From NCBI GenBank assembly GCA_022703485.1, contig JAKLDO010000023.1:1-40327 (forward strand): 40,327 nt of DNA, given 5' to 3'. The position numbers and the translations under genes are program-made. The notes beneath the pieces are model-generated. The model did no database searches. It was not told the origin of the DNA and saw only the letters and a program-made list of their open reading frames with translations. The stretch comes from a bacterium (GTDB lineage: Bacteria; UBP6; UBA1177). The first letter of the stretch is position 1; each line of letters starts with the position of its first letter. This document shows, piece after piece, positions 17,397 through 26,189 of the stretch.

Positions 17397-18173
17397 CTAC
17401 AATTTATCAATGAAATCGAGTTCGGGGCTTGATGCCTGTGCTGATTCGTATTTTGAAGGTATGCCTGCGGCTTTTCCGAGAGCGGCCGCTTCAACAGCCA
17501 GTTTGAACGCAAGACCCATTTTTTCGGGGTCTTTCGCTGTGGCTATTGCCGTGTTCACCAGCACGAAATCAGCACCCATCTCTATTGCTTTCGCTGCGTC
17601 CGACGGTGCTCCTATCCCTGCATCGACAACAACCGGGACTCTCGCCTGCTCAATGATTATCCTTATCATGTCGCCCATTATTATGCCTTTGTTGGTCCCT
17701 ATGGGTGAGGCAAGAGGCATTACTGTGGCGGCACCGGCATCCTGAAGCCGTAGTGCAAGCATAGGGTCTGCATTTATGTAAGGAAGCACGGTAAATCCTT
17801 TTTTCACAAGTATTTCAGTAGCTTTCAGCGTTTCTACAGGGTCAGGGAGCAGGTATCTCGGTTCCGGAGTGAGTTCAAGTTTCACCCATTTCGGAAGTCC
17901 TGCGGCCTCGGCCAGTTCAGCATAGAAAACCGCTTCTTCGGCAGTTCTCGCTCCTGCAGTATTGGGAAGTATTGTGATGAACTTGTTTTCAAGAAGGGGT
18001 TTAAGTAGAGATTCTCCCTTTCCGAGGTCCATCCTCCGCAATGAAGCGGTTACAACCTGAGTCCCTGAGCTTTTTATAGAAGATACCATCTCCTCGTTCG
18101 ACCTGTATTTTCCGGTTCCCAGAAAAAGTCTTGAACTGAATTGCATATCTCCTATCTTAGGTATGGATTTCAT
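17397..18173 (-). CDS. thiG: Thiazole synthase
   Basis: 258 aa, the standard length. It forms the thiamine thiazole phosphate from deoxyxylulose phosphate, ThiS thiocarboxylate and dehydroglycine. Signatures: FSSRLFLGTGKYRSNEEM, TVLPYINADPMLA, ATVMPLASPIGTNKGI and PVVVDAGIGAPSDAAKAIEMGAD, with VLVNTAIA near the end. The ATG at 18173 has GGAG six bases upstream and follows nadA by 12 bases. Confidence 0.95.
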   Translation of the reverse strand: MKSIPKIGDMQFSSRLFLGTGKYRSNEEMVSSIKSSGTQVVTASLRRMDLGKGESLLKPLLENKFITILPNTAGARTAEEAVFYAELAEAAGLPKWVKLELTPEPRYLLPDPVETLKATEILVKKGFTVLPYINADPMLALRLQDAGAATVMPLASPIGTNKGIIMGDMIRIIIEQARVPVVVDAGIGAPSDAAKAIEMGADFVLVNTAIATAKDPEKMGLAFKLAVEAAALGKAAGIPSKYESAQASSPELDFIDKL

Positions 18174-18185
18174 TTCATTCTCCGG

Positions 18186-19100
18186 TCATTTTGCAAGTTC
18201 GAGCATTTTTTCGAGCGCGATCCTTGCTTTCTTTGCAGTATTTTCAGGTACATCGATCTCATGAATGCCGAGTTCGAGAGATTCAAGTATGTGTCCCGGC
18301 ATTATCCTTTTCATGTTGACACAGTGAAGGCTTGCAGTCGTGAGCTCTATGAATTCAGCGGACCTGTCGGCCTTGCTCAGAGGATATGTTATCCCCGATT
18401 CGGTAACTATTATGTACTGCCGGTATTTTTTTTCCTTTACAAGTTCTTCCATCTGACCTGTTGAAAGTATGAGATCGGCAGTCTTTCTTGTTTCAGCAGG
18501 ACATTCCGGATGCATCAGTACAACAGCACCGGGGAAAAGCTTTTTTGTTTCCATGACATCTGCGGCTTTTACGGCATCATGGACAGGGCAGAACCCGTTC
18601 CAGCAGATTATCTCTTTTTCTGGGACCTGTTCTGCAACATAGCTCCCGAGATGTCTGTCAGGAACGAAAAGTATCCTTTTTTCATCAATTTTTCTGACTA
18701 TCTTTACAGCATTGGAGCTTGTTACACAGACATCACTGAGCGCTTTCGTCCGTACATCGCTGTTGACATAGCACACGACAGCGGCGTCAGGGTACTGGCT
18801 CTTGAAATTGAGGAGTTTGAACTCGTCTATCATTCCGGCCATCGGGCATCCCGCTTCAAGAACAGGCAGAAGCACTCTTTTCTCCGGTGACAGTATCTTC
18901 GCGGTTTCAGCCATGAACCTGACACCTGCAAAAATTATTGTGTCATAACCGTCAGCACTGGCGGCTTTTTTTGAAAGTCCGTAGCTGTCTCCCACAAAGT
19001 CGGCGAGGTCCTGCACTTCGGGATGAGTATAAGTATGGGCAAGTATCACCGCATTCTGCTCCTTTTTGAGCGCGGCGATCCTTTTAGCTGTATCTGTCAT
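18186..19100 (-). CDS. nadA: Quinolinate synthase A
   Basis: 304 aa. It condenses iminoaspartate with dihydroxyacetone phosphate, the committed step of de novo NAD synthesis, using a [4Fe-4S] cluster. Motifs: [24 protein letters not shown] (first portion), [34 protein letters not shown] (Cys and substrate residues), and [10 protein letters not shown] with the later Cys in LHCVNMKRI. The ATG overlaps the stop of the Nfu gene (ATGA), giving tight coupling of an Fe-S carrier to an Fe-S enzyme. nadB and nadC are not seen here. Confidence 0.95.
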   Translation of the reverse strand: MTDTAKRIAALKKEQNAVILAHTYTHPEVQDLADFVGDSYGLSKKAASADGYDTIIFAGVRFMAETAKILSPEKRVLLPVLEAGCPMAGMIDEFKLLNFKSQYPDAAVVCYVNSDVRTKALSDVCVTSSNAVKIVRKIDEKRILFVPDRHLGSYVAEQVPEKEIICWNGFCPVHDAVKAADVMETKKLFPGAVVLMHPECPAETRKTADLILSTGQMEELVKEKKYRQYIIVTESGITYPLSKADRSAEFIELTTASLHCVNMKRIMPGHILESLELGIHEIDVPENTAKKARIALEKMLELAK

Positions 19101-19336
19101 TTGAGGTTTCTGACTTCCTTGACTTCGGGGATCTGTCTCTTGATGTGCTGTTCTATTCCCATTTTGAGGGTCATCTGGCTCATCGGACAGCCTGCGCAGG
19201 CACCCTGAAGTTTAACGGTAACTATTCCGTCATTGCTGATATCGATAAGTTCGACATCTCCGCCGTCCCTCTGAAGGGCTGGGCGCACCTGATCAAGAAC
19301 TTCCTTGACCTTTTCCTTCCAAGCAGTTTCTGTCAT
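19097..19336 (-). CDS. NifU C-terminal-type Fe-S scaffold/carrier (Nfu)
   Basis: 79 aa, only the Nfu domain: [15 protein letters not shown] and the cluster motif [18 protein letters not shown] with CxxC. It carries and hands over [4Fe-4S] clusters. As the first gene of a run with NadA and ThiH, both oxygen-sensitive cluster enzymes, a dedicated delivery role is an attractive inference. The ATG follows AAGGAG at good distance. Confidence 0.93.
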   Translation of the reverse strand: MTETAWKEKVKEVLDQVRPALQRDGGDVELIDISNDGIVTVKLQGACAGCPMSQMTLKMGIEQHIKRQIPEVKEVRNLK

Positions 19337-19390
19337 AAAGATCTCCTTCCGGACAAAGTCCTTAAAAATTTTACAAAGACCGCACTCAAG

Positions 19391-19419
19391 AAGTTATCTT
19401 ATCCCGCCCGCCATGTCAA
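19391..19419 (-). promoter_or_regulatory. Possible promoter for nfu-nadA-thi run
   Basis: A perfect TTGACA (19419-19414 on the minus strand) is followed at 17 bases by TAACTT, or at 15 bases by GATAAC; both are poor -10 boxes. Leader of about 45 bases to the nfu start. Confidence 0.4.
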
Positions 19420-19441
19420 GGAACTTGTTAATTCCGATTAA

Positions 19442-19469
19442 TTGAAAAAAGTAATAATCAATGTATAAT
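19442..19469 (+). promoter_or_regulatory. Sigma-70-type promoter for the nucleotidyltransferase gene
   Basis: TTGAAA (19442-19447), a 16-base spacer and a perfect TATAAT (19464-19469). The expected start near 19476 is about 20 bases before the ATG at 19498. Confidence 0.65.
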
Positions 19470-19497
19470 TCAGTAATTTTCTTGAGGTTAGAATTTG

Positions 19498-19806
19498 ATG
19501 GATAAAAGAGAAGTTTTAGAGAAATTGAAAAAATTCTCTGACATTGTAGTGGAGAAATATAATCCATTGAAAATTGTCCTTTTCGGTTCTTACGCAAAGG
19601 GAACAAATAAAGAAGAAAGTGACATAGATGTTGCTGTAATTGTTGAGAAGATTGATGGCAGTTTTCTTGAGAAAGAAGCAGGACTTTACAAGATCAGAAG
19701 AAACATTGATGAAAACATCGAGCCGGTCCTTTTTGAAGCCGGTTCAGATAAAAGCGGATTCCTTGACAGCATCCTCAGTTACGGTGAAGTGATTTACCAG
19801 AGGTAG
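19498..19806 (+). CDS. Minimal nucleotidyltransferase (MNT-like)
   Basis: About 102 aa. The DNA polymerase-beta-like core has GSYAKGTNKEESDIDVAV, i.e. the GS motif and the metal-binding DxD. Small MNT proteins often serve as antitoxins that modify HEPN toxins by adding nucleotides. Here no HEPN gene lies on either side: upstream is the divergent nfu, downstream an ankyrin/WG protein. The ATG at 19498 has GAGG about ten bases upstream. It may be a solo remnant of a toxin-antitoxin pair, or work with a distant partner. First gene of the AT-rich block. Confidence 0.85.
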   Translation: MDKREVLEKLKKFSDIVVEKYNPLKIVLFGSYAKGTNKEESDIDVAVIVEKIDGSFLEKEAGLYKIRRNIDENIEPVLFEAGSDKSGFLDSILSYGEVIYQR

Positions 19807-19908
19807 TTTGAGATTAGGAAAAATTTATTTATAAGGCAGTCGCATAGAATTGTAAAAAAACTTATAATTTTATATTCTGGATGTACTTTTTTAAAAAGAG
19901 AGGCGTGT

Positions 19909-21912
19909 ATGAAAATGATTTGCATGTTGTTAATAATGATAGTTTCTTTTAATTTGTTCGGTTACTACTCCAATGATAAAAAACTCGAGTTTAAAAATTA
20001 TCTTAAAAACAAGAACTTAACGGAGTTGGAAAATCTTATTAAGGCAAATGGCTCTCCTGACTTTTTATTTGATGATGAAGAAATATCTCCGCTTCAATAT
20101 GCGGTTCATGTTGAAGATGTTAATTTGATTAAGCTTTTACTTCGATACAATGCGAATATAAACTTCAGAGGTTACGATAAAGATCCTTTACCATCCCCGA
20201 TATTTATGTCAATAGATAAAGGAAATATTGAAATTTTTAAGATTTTTGCCGAAAGCAAATCTTTCAATAAAGATAGTCAGGAAAACGATTGCACTCTTTT
20301 ACTTGCTGCTCTAAACGGAAAGCAAGTTAAAATAGCAAAATTTTTGATAGAAAAAGGAGCTGATGTTAAAAAATGCGGAAATAAAAGAACGGGTTGCCCA
20401 CTGCATCTAACTGCGGTTTTAGGATTAAATGATATAATGATAGAGATAATATCAAAAGGCGTTGACATTAATGACGAATTTAATGAATTTACTCCGTTGA
20501 TGTATGCCTTAATTAACGGACAGATAGAAGCAGCAGCAGTTCTTTTAAAAAATGGAGCTGATCCATACAAAACCTTTAATAAAGAAAATCATGATATTAG
20601 AAAATTGGTTGGCAACAGTAGTGATGAGCTTGTTAAGAAATTTGTCAATTCTATTTTTGAATATAAAGTCTGCCCGATACTCACTTCATATTTTGAAAAA
20701 GTGAATAAAGATGAGTCGGATTACAGGCCAGTTAGACTATTAGACAAAAAGACTCTCGGGATTATTGATAATAATGGTCGCATAACAGCTAAAGTTCAGG
20801 CAAATAGAATATCTTATCCTTCAAACGGCATTGTCTGGTTTGAAAATACAGAGCCCGGGAAATACACTAAAAAATATGGTTTTATGAGCGTTGCAGGCAA
20901 GATAATTTCGAAACCCGTTTATGATGATGTTACTGAGTTTATTAACGAATTTGCATGGGTTAAAAAAGATGGACGATGGGCATTGATTGATAAAAACGGG
21001 AAAGTTTTAACTCAATTTGTTTTTGATGAACCTGTTGCGATCACAAAGGACTTCAAACTGGGTCGGATTGGTTCCTTGTTGAAGCTTGTAGATAAGGAAA
21101 ACAGAGTTTTAGACATTAAAATACCGGAAGGATATGAGCTTGTTACTCCTAAGAATTATCCTGAAGTAAATAATGGAAACTATTTGGTTAAGAAAGAAGA
21201 TCATTATATTTTAACGGCTCCTTCAGGTGATAAAATCTTTGAAAATAATGGGGAATGTTCTTTGTTGTTTGAAGGCGGTTCAGGAAGGTTTAAAAAAAAT
21301 TATGAACATGGTTTGTTTTCTGAGGAAGGTAAAATAATTACACAATTTTATCTTGAATCCATGGATGAAAAAGCCAATAACGGTTTTTTTACCGTTTCAA
21401 GAAGGTTGTACAGCATGAAAACACAAAAGGCATTTTTAGATTCATGTGGAAATATTCTTGGAAGCGAATGGTTCGATGATGTTAAAGAGTTTACAAAAAG
21501 GGGGAAAGCCATTTACAAAAAGGGTGATTTATGGGGAATAATTGAATATACAGGAAAAAAGATCGGACAGCCGGTGTATGAAAAAATTGATTACATTAAC
21601 TTGTCATTAAGTAATGATTTAATTGCAGTAAAAAAGGATGGAAGGTGGGGGTTTATTAATTCTGAAGGAGAAGAGAAAATCCCATTCTCGTTTAATGATG
21701 CAGCTTCTTTTAAAAACGGGAGAGCCACAGTGCTTGAAGGCAATCAGTGGTGGGTAATAGATGAAAGCGGCAAAAAGATATTCAAAGTTTCAGGTAAAGG
21801 ATATTTCCAATGTAATCTATTGTTTGACGAAGGATCTGTTTATAACAAAAGCGGTAAATCTCTTCCGTATATACCTTATTATAATGAAACCATAGAGTTC
21901 GGAGGTTTTTAA
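19909..21912 (+). CDS. Exported ankyrin-repeat / WG-repeat protein
   Basis: 667 aa. A signal peptide (MICMLLIMIVSFNLFGYYSN) is followed by about five ankyrin repeats (roughly 55-240; e.g. TPLMYALINGQIEAAAVLLK and LLLAALNGKQVKIAKFLIEK). About eight WG-type beta repeats then run to the end (WALIDKNGKVLTQFVFDE, WGFINSEGEEKIPFSFND, WWVIDESGKKIFKV). Both repeat types bind proteins, so an extracytoplasmic interaction role is likely; no enzyme domain is seen. The ATG follows GAGAGG by five bases; a TATAAT lies at 19863-19868 with no clear -35. The stop overlaps the start of the next gene (TAATG). It is AT-rich compared with flanking core genes, suggesting transfer. Confidence 0.82.
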   Translation: MKMICMLLIMIVSFNLFGYYSNDKKLEFKNYLKNKNLTELENLIKANGSPDFLFDDEEISPLQYAVHVEDVNLIKLLLRYNANINFRGYDKDPLPSPIFMSIDKGNIEIFKIFAESKSFNKDSQENDCTLLLAALNGKQVKIAKFLIEKGADVKKCGNKRTGCPLHLTAVLGLNDIMIEIISKGVDINDEFNEFTPLMYALINGQIEAAAVLLKNGADPYKTFNKENHDIRKLVGNSSDELVKKFVNSIFEYKVCPILTSYFEKVNKDESDYRPVRLLDKKTLGIIDNNGRITAKVQANRISYPSNGIVWFENTEPGKYTKKYGFMSVAGKIISKPVYDDVTEFINEFAWVKKDGRWALIDKNGKVLTQFVFDEPVAITKDFKLGRIGSLLKLVDKENRVLDIKIPEGYELVTPKNYPEVNNGNYLVKKEDHYILTAPSGDKIFENNGECSLLFEGGSGRFKKNYEHGLFSEEGKIITQFYLESMDEKANNGFFTVSRRLYSMKTQKAFLDSCGNILGSEWFDDVKEFTKRGKAIYKKGDLWGIIEYTGKKIGQPVYEKIDYINLSLSNDLIAVKKDGRWGFINSEGEEKIPFSFNDAASFKNGRATVLEGNQWWVIDESGKKIFKVSGKGYFQCNLLFDEGSVYNKSGKSLPYIPYYNETIEFGGF

Positions 21913-22775
21913 TGAGACTGTCTGCTAAAACGGGATTTTTAATGTTGTTTTCCTTCCTTTTTTTGGGTTGCAATGCAAACATTGAGGGAAATTTTCTGTG
22001 TGACACAGAATTAATGTCAATTAAAAAGGAAAATGAACAGACAGTTCTTAAAATAGTGAGAATTTCTCCTGTCGCAGAATTATCAGAGGCAAGAAATACA
22101 CTTTCATTAGTGAAAAATGAAAATGTATATACAACATCTGTTTTCGGATCGACAATTTCTGTGTCAAAAGCTGAAGAAGGCATTATGTTTGTTGGTCCAA
22201 ATGGTTCTCAAGTTTGCAAAATCATTGATTTAAGTTCTGGAAAATCTGATTTTTCTGAAGAAAAAGTAAAGAATTATATCCAAATAAAAGTAATAGATAT
22301 AATAAAGAAAGATCTTGACTCAAAATCATATAACTGTGGATCATATGGTTTAAGTAAAAACAAACAGGAACATCTTAAAAATCTTATTGAAAAAGTATAC
22401 TATACTGCAATAAAAAATACATCGAAAAAAGAGCATTTATTCTTTGATGAGTATGAATTCGAATCATATATTGTTTTTCCTGAGTTTAAGAACGGAATAG
22501 AATCCAAAATCTGTAAAAGTAAAAAATATGTATGGGGGCGGGAAAAATGCCTTTCTTGGGAGGATGGAGCCGTGGAGATTAGAACAAATTCCTATTCTCT
22601 TAAAATAAAAGGGAAAATCTATGAACCAAGATTTTCTGAAATTAAAGAAAAGGATAATTTTGTAATAAGCCGTATCGGTAATAGTGAAAAACATTTGTTC
22701 ACTGATGCAATATGCAAAGACATTTTTCTTTCAAAAGATGCGTTGAATTATCAGGAAACCGTTATTAAAAAATAA
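21912..22775 (+). CDS. Putative lipoprotein of unknown function
   Basis: 287 aa. A short signal peptide ends in the lipobox LFLGC, so the mature protein should be lipid-anchored through Cys17-18. I do not recognise a domain. The middle is Lys/Asn-rich, with a few Cys (YNCGSYGL, KICKSKKY, EKCLSWEDG) that could form disulfides. It starts within the stop of the ankyrin/WG gene behind GGAGG, so the two are co-translated and may act together at the cell surface. AT-rich like its neighbour. Confidence 0.7.
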   Translation: MRLSAKTGFLMLFSFLFLGCNANIEGNFLCDTELMSIKKENEQTVLKIVRISPVAELSEARNTLSLVKNENVYTTSVFGSTISVSKAEEGIMFVGPNGSQVCKIIDLSSGKSDFSEEKVKNYIQIKVIDIIKKDLDSKSYNCGSYGLSKNKQEHLKNLIEKVYYTAIKNTSKKEHLFFDEYEFESYIVFPEFKNGIESKICKSKKYVWGREKCLSWEDGAVEIRTNSYSLKIKGKIYEPRFSEIKEKDNFVISRIGNSEKHLFTDAICKDIFLSKDALNYQETVIKK

Positions 22776-22797
22776 TCCATTATTGATGTCTCAGTCT

Positions 22798-23847
22798 CTA
22801 TATTTCAATTCTTTTCTTAATATTCTCAATGTATTGAACCAGTTCCTCTTTTGTCGGCAGATAAAGTTTGTACTTGCTTGCAAATATCTGATCGTTTTCT
22901 TCCGGAAGTGTGAATTTCACAAGCATGTCTGATTTCTCCATGCAGAGTATTATGCCGATTGTTCTGTTTTCATCTTCAGTTTTTACTTCTCTGTCGTAAT
23001 AATTGACATACATCTGCATCTGTCCTATATCCTGATGTTTCAGATCGCCTTTTTTAAGGTCTATAATAACAAAAGATTTTAAGAGCCGGTTGTAAAACAC
23101 AAGATCAATATAAAAGTGTCTTTCATCAAATGAGATTCTTTTCTGTCTTGCAACAAATGTAAATCCTTTGCCAAGTTCCAGAAGAAATTTCTGAAGATTA
23201 TCTATTATCGCCTGCTCAAATTCTGTTTCCGAATATTCACTCTTTTCTTCAAGTCCGAGAAATTCAAGTATATACGGGTCTTTCACAACATCTTCAGCTT
23301 TTTTAATTGTTTGTCCGGCATTTGCAAGTTCAAGCACTTTATCTTTGTTTTTGCTTAATGCCAGCCGTTCAAAAAGAGCAGAGTCAATTTGCCTTTTGAG
23401 TTCGCGTACAGACCAGCTTTCCTTTTTTGTTTCGATTTCATAAAAACTGCGTTTCAGTTCGTCGTCAATTCGAATAAGCATAAGATAATGAGTCCATGAT
23501 AAATCGAATAAATCCAAGCCGTTACTTGATTGGCTAATCAGTGATTGGCTTTTTGTTTTTTCTCTGTAAGTGATAAAAAACTGCTTCATGTTTTTGAGAT
23601 TACTAAGAGAAAAACCATTCCCGAATTCTTTTGAAAGCTTTACAGAAAGCTCTTTGAGAGTCTCTTTACCATATTCAGCCCTGTCTTTTCCACCCTGTTC
23701 GTGTTCAACGATAATCCGTCCGATTTCAAAATATGTTGAAACCATTGTAGTGTTTACTGTTTTTATTATCTGAGATTTAGCTGCGTTTATGATTCTGGAG
23801 ATGTTTTCAAAAAGCATGTTTTCTATTTTATCGATCTTTTTTCCCAT
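22798..23847 (-). CDS. YhcG-like PD-(D/E)XK nuclease family protein (DUF1016)
   Basis: 349 aa. The N-terminal half is the DUF1016 helical region (STYFEIGRIIVEHEQGGKDR, LKNMKQFFITYREK, SWTHYLMLIRIDDE). The C-terminal half is a nuclease fold (FVARQKRISFDERHFYIDLV, then FVIIDLKKGDLKHQDIGQMQ), where the D-x(n)-DLK pattern supplies the metal-binding residues. The family is common on mobile and defence-linked DNA and is proposed to cut branched or foreign DNA; its role here is not known. GGGAGG precedes the ATG. It follows the Cas6-like gene by nine bases, so they form a two-gene operon. Confidence 0.88.
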   Translation of the reverse strand: MGKKIDKIENMLFENISRIINAAKSQIIKTVNTTMVSTYFEIGRIIVEHEQGGKDRAEYGKETLKELSVKLSKEFGNGFSLSNLKNMKQFFITYREKTKSQSLISQSSNGLDLFDLSWTHYLMLIRIDDELKRSFYEIETKKESWSVRELKRQIDSALFERLALSKNKDKVLELANAGQTIKKAEDVVKDPYILEFLGLEEKSEYSETEFEQAIIDNLQKFLLELGKGFTFVARQKRISFDERHFYIDLVFYNRLLKSFVIIDLKKGDLKHQDIGQMQMYVNYYDREVKTEDENRTIGIILCMEKSDMLVKFTLPEENDQIFASKYKLYLPTKEELVQYIENIKKRIEI

Positions 23848-23856
23848 AATACCTCC

Positions 23857-24771
23857 CTATCTCAATTCTCTAACCTTAATCCTTCCCAGTCCGAATCCTG
23901 CATTTTTTCCTAAATGAAAAAGTTCGCCTGCTTCAAGGAGCGACCTTTCAAATGGTGTAAAGCTTCCTGACAGCTCCATGGTTCCTTTTATTCCGCCAAG
24001 AAGCATTGTTGTTTTCTGCCTTCCCGACCATCTTTTATTTTCAACCCATCTTATGTCTGATGAAACAAGTTTTTCATCAATATCCTTTATTTCCTTTATT
24101 TTCGGAATAGGTGATGATTCCCCATACATTCCGCTTAAAATTTCAACCCTTCTCATTAGACTTTTAAGAAGATCACCATAGCTGATTTTATCAACATATT
24201 TGCCATTCTTTTTAAATCGCAAAGGTGAAACAAATTCAATAAGATACTTCTTTTTTGCCCCTTTTCCAGAGTTTGCACCGGCAATCCATTCTTTTCTGCT
24301 GATTGACATGTCAAGTTGCCCATCTTTGAGAATTTCACTGTCATTACTGTTTACACTTTCAACTGAATATTTTATCCTTTCTCTGCCGATACCGTTTTCG
24401 CCTCCTTTTGATATTGAATAGAAGAGATATGGAAAATAATCAACAGCTTTTCCGATCAGAGTAATATTCAAATCAATTTTATCGAAAGATGTTTTTTCGT
24501 TGTTGTCAACGCTCAGAATAAAAGGGTGGCTTGCATAATTTCTTCCTGTAAGAATAGTGTTGTCCTTATTTATTGGTGACTCAAAAATAACGCTGTAAGC
24601 ACATTGAAACCTGAGATCACACTCTTCACATTTTCTATTTTTGAACAGACAGCTTAAGTTAAGCAGTTCCATTCCCATGACTGATCTGAAAAGAAACTCA
24701 GGTATTGTGTCAAATTTAATGGCAGTTTCAGGTTTAATCTTAATTTTAAAAACGGAATATTCGACTTTCAC
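23857..24771 (-). CDS. cas6: Cas6-like CRISPR RNA processing endoribonuclease, orphan
   Basis: About 304 aa. Its features fit the RAMP-superfamily Cas6 family with a C-terminal conserved domain. They are CEECDLRFQCAYSVIFES (Cys cluster near 50), GGENGIGRERIKYSV, FVSPLRFKKNGKY, WSGRQKTTMLLGGIKGTMEL and the C-terminal glycine-rich loop NAGFGLGRIKV. Cas6 cuts repeat RNA to make crRNA. The ATG at 24783 holds GGAGG; the GTG at 24771 lies five bases after it and is the likelier start. No CRISPR repeats and no other cas genes are visible anywhere in the window. It may process a distant array, or have a different RNA target. Confidence 0.8.
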   Translation of the reverse strand: MKVEYSVFKIKIKPETAIKFDTIPEFLFRSVMGMELLNLSCLFKNRKCEECDLRFQCAYSVIFESPINKDNTILTGRNYASHPFILSVDNNEKTSFDKIDLNITLIGKAVDYFPYLFYSISKGGENGIGRERIKYSVESVNSNDSEILKDGQLDMSISRKEWIAGANSGKGAKKKYLIEFVSPLRFKKNGKYVDKISYGDLLKSLMRRVEILSGMYGESSPIPKIKEIKDIDEKLVSSDIRWVENKRWSGRQKTTMLLGGIKGTMELSGSFTPFERSLLEAGELFHLGKNAGFGLGRIKVRELR

Positions 24772-24849
24772 GATTTCCTCCATTCAATTTTTAATGATAT
24801 TTTAGTTTTTAAAAGTCCTTTATCCAGTATTTATTCAAATCCAAAAAAC

Positions 24850-24878
24850 TTGATAATATAAAGGTTGGAAATTATTAT
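24850..24878 (+). promoter_or_regulatory. Sigma-70-type promoter for serS
   Basis: TTGATA (24850-24855), a 17-base spacer and TATTAT (24873-24878), each five of six to consensus. The expected start near 24885 gives a leader of about 30 bases with GGAG before the serS ATG. Confidence 0.68.
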
Positions 24879-24914
24879 ACCGCCGGCTTATAAACTTGTA
24901 ATTCCGGAGTTGTC

Positions 24915-26189
24915 ATGTTCGATGTGAAGCTGATAATTGAAAACAAAGATAAGGTCTTGAAAAGCCTGATGAATCGTAATTTCAAGGACCTGTCTGTGGT
25001 GGATGAGATAATCGCCCTGAGCGAAAAAAGGAAGGTTCTTGTGACCGAGTCCGAACAGACGAGGGCGAAACAGAACCAGCGTTCAAAGGACATGCCTGTT
25101 ATCATGAAGAACGGCACGGAAGAAGAGAAAGCCGCTATAAAAGAAGAGCTCAAAGTGCTCAGCGAAAAGGTGAAAGCGTACGGACCTGAAGTAAAAGCTG
25201 TTGAAGATAAGATAACCACGATTCTTATGTCAATACCCAACATGATAGCTGATGATGCGCCTATCGGAAAGGACGAAACGGCGAATCCTGTCGTGAAAGT
25301 ATGGGGAGAAAAACCGGAATTCTCATTCAAACCGCTTGAACACTTTGATGTTGCGCCTAATGCAATAGACCTTGAAAGGGGTGTAAAGCTCAGCGGATCG
25401 AGGTTCGTCGTTTACAAAGGCGACCTTGCGATGCTCGAAAGGGCTGTGATGAATTTTATGCTCGATAATGCAAGGAAGAACGGATACACAGAGATAGTTC
25501 CGCCGGTGCTGGTCAGCCGTGAGACGATGACAGGTTCGGGACAGCTTCCCAAATTCGAGGACGAGGCTTACAAGACCACAGATGATATGTTCCTCATTCC
25601 GACAGCTGAAGTCAGCCTCGTAAACCTTCACAGGGACGAAATGCTAAACGGTGCCGATCTTCCGCTCAAATATACCGCATACACCCCGTGTTTCAGGAGA
25701 GAGGCCGGAAGTTACGGCAAGGACATGAAAGGCATCATCAGGCTTCATCAGTTCAATAAAGTCGAGCTTGTAAAATTCACGAAACCGGAAGAATCACATG
25801 CTGAACTTCTGAAGCTCCTCGGAAATGCCGAAGAGATACTTCAGGGACTCGGGCTTCATTACAGAGTCATTGAGCTCTGCAGCGGAGATCTCGGATTCAA
25901 CTCTTTGAAAACATTTGATATTGAGGTTTGGCTTCCGGGTCAGAACTCATACCGTGAAATATCAAGCTGTTCGAACACAGGCGACTTCCAGGCGCGCCGT
26001 GCCGGTGTGAGGTTCAGAAGGGATGCCGCTTCCAAACCTGAGTTTGCGCACCTTCTTAACGGATCGGGGCTTGCAATTGACAGGACAATGGTCGCAATAA
26101 TCGAGAACTGTCAGCAGGCTGACAGAACGGTCAAGGTTCCTGAAGTTCTAAGAAAATACATGAACGGCGTAGAGGTTCTTTCTCTTTGA
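24915..26189 (+). CDS. serS: Seryl-tRNA synthetase
   Basis: 424 aa, normal length. The N-terminal coiled-coil arm that holds tRNA-Ser (about 1-110) is followed by the class II catalytic core: the TAEVSLVNLHRDEML region, motif 2 PCFRREAGSYGKDMKGIIRL, FDIEVWLPGQNSYREISSCS and motif 3 LNGSGLAIDRTMVAIIE. It charges tRNA-Ser, and tRNA-Sec where present. The stop overlaps the TTG start of the next gene, making serS the head of an envelope-related operon. Confidence 0.97.
   Translation: MFDVKLIIENKDKVLKSLMNRNFKDLSVVDEIIALSEKRKVLVTESEQTRAKQNQRSKDMPVIMKNGTEEEKAAIKEELKVLSEKVKAYGPEVKAVEDKITTILMSIPNMIADDAPIGKDETANPVVKVWGEKPEFSFKPLEHFDVAPNAIDLERGVKLSGSRFVVYKGDLAMLERAVMNFMLDNARKNGYTEIVPPVLVSRETMTGSGQLPKFEDEAYKTTDDMFLIPTAEVSLVNLHRDEMLNGADLPLKYTAYTPCFRREAGSYGKDMKGIIRLHQFNKVELVKFTKPEESHAELLKLLGNAEEILQGLGLHYRVIELCSGDLGFNSLKTFDIEVWLPGQNSYREISSCSNTGDFQARRAGVRFRRDAASKPEFAHLLNGSGLAIDRTMVAIIENCQQADRTVKVPEVLRKYMNGVEVLSL

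Noticed and set aside
24784..24914. A CRISPR array or leader next to the Cas6-like gene
   Set aside because: The 131 bases hold the serS promoter and no repeated units. No spaced direct repeats of 25-40 bases were seen anywhere in the window.
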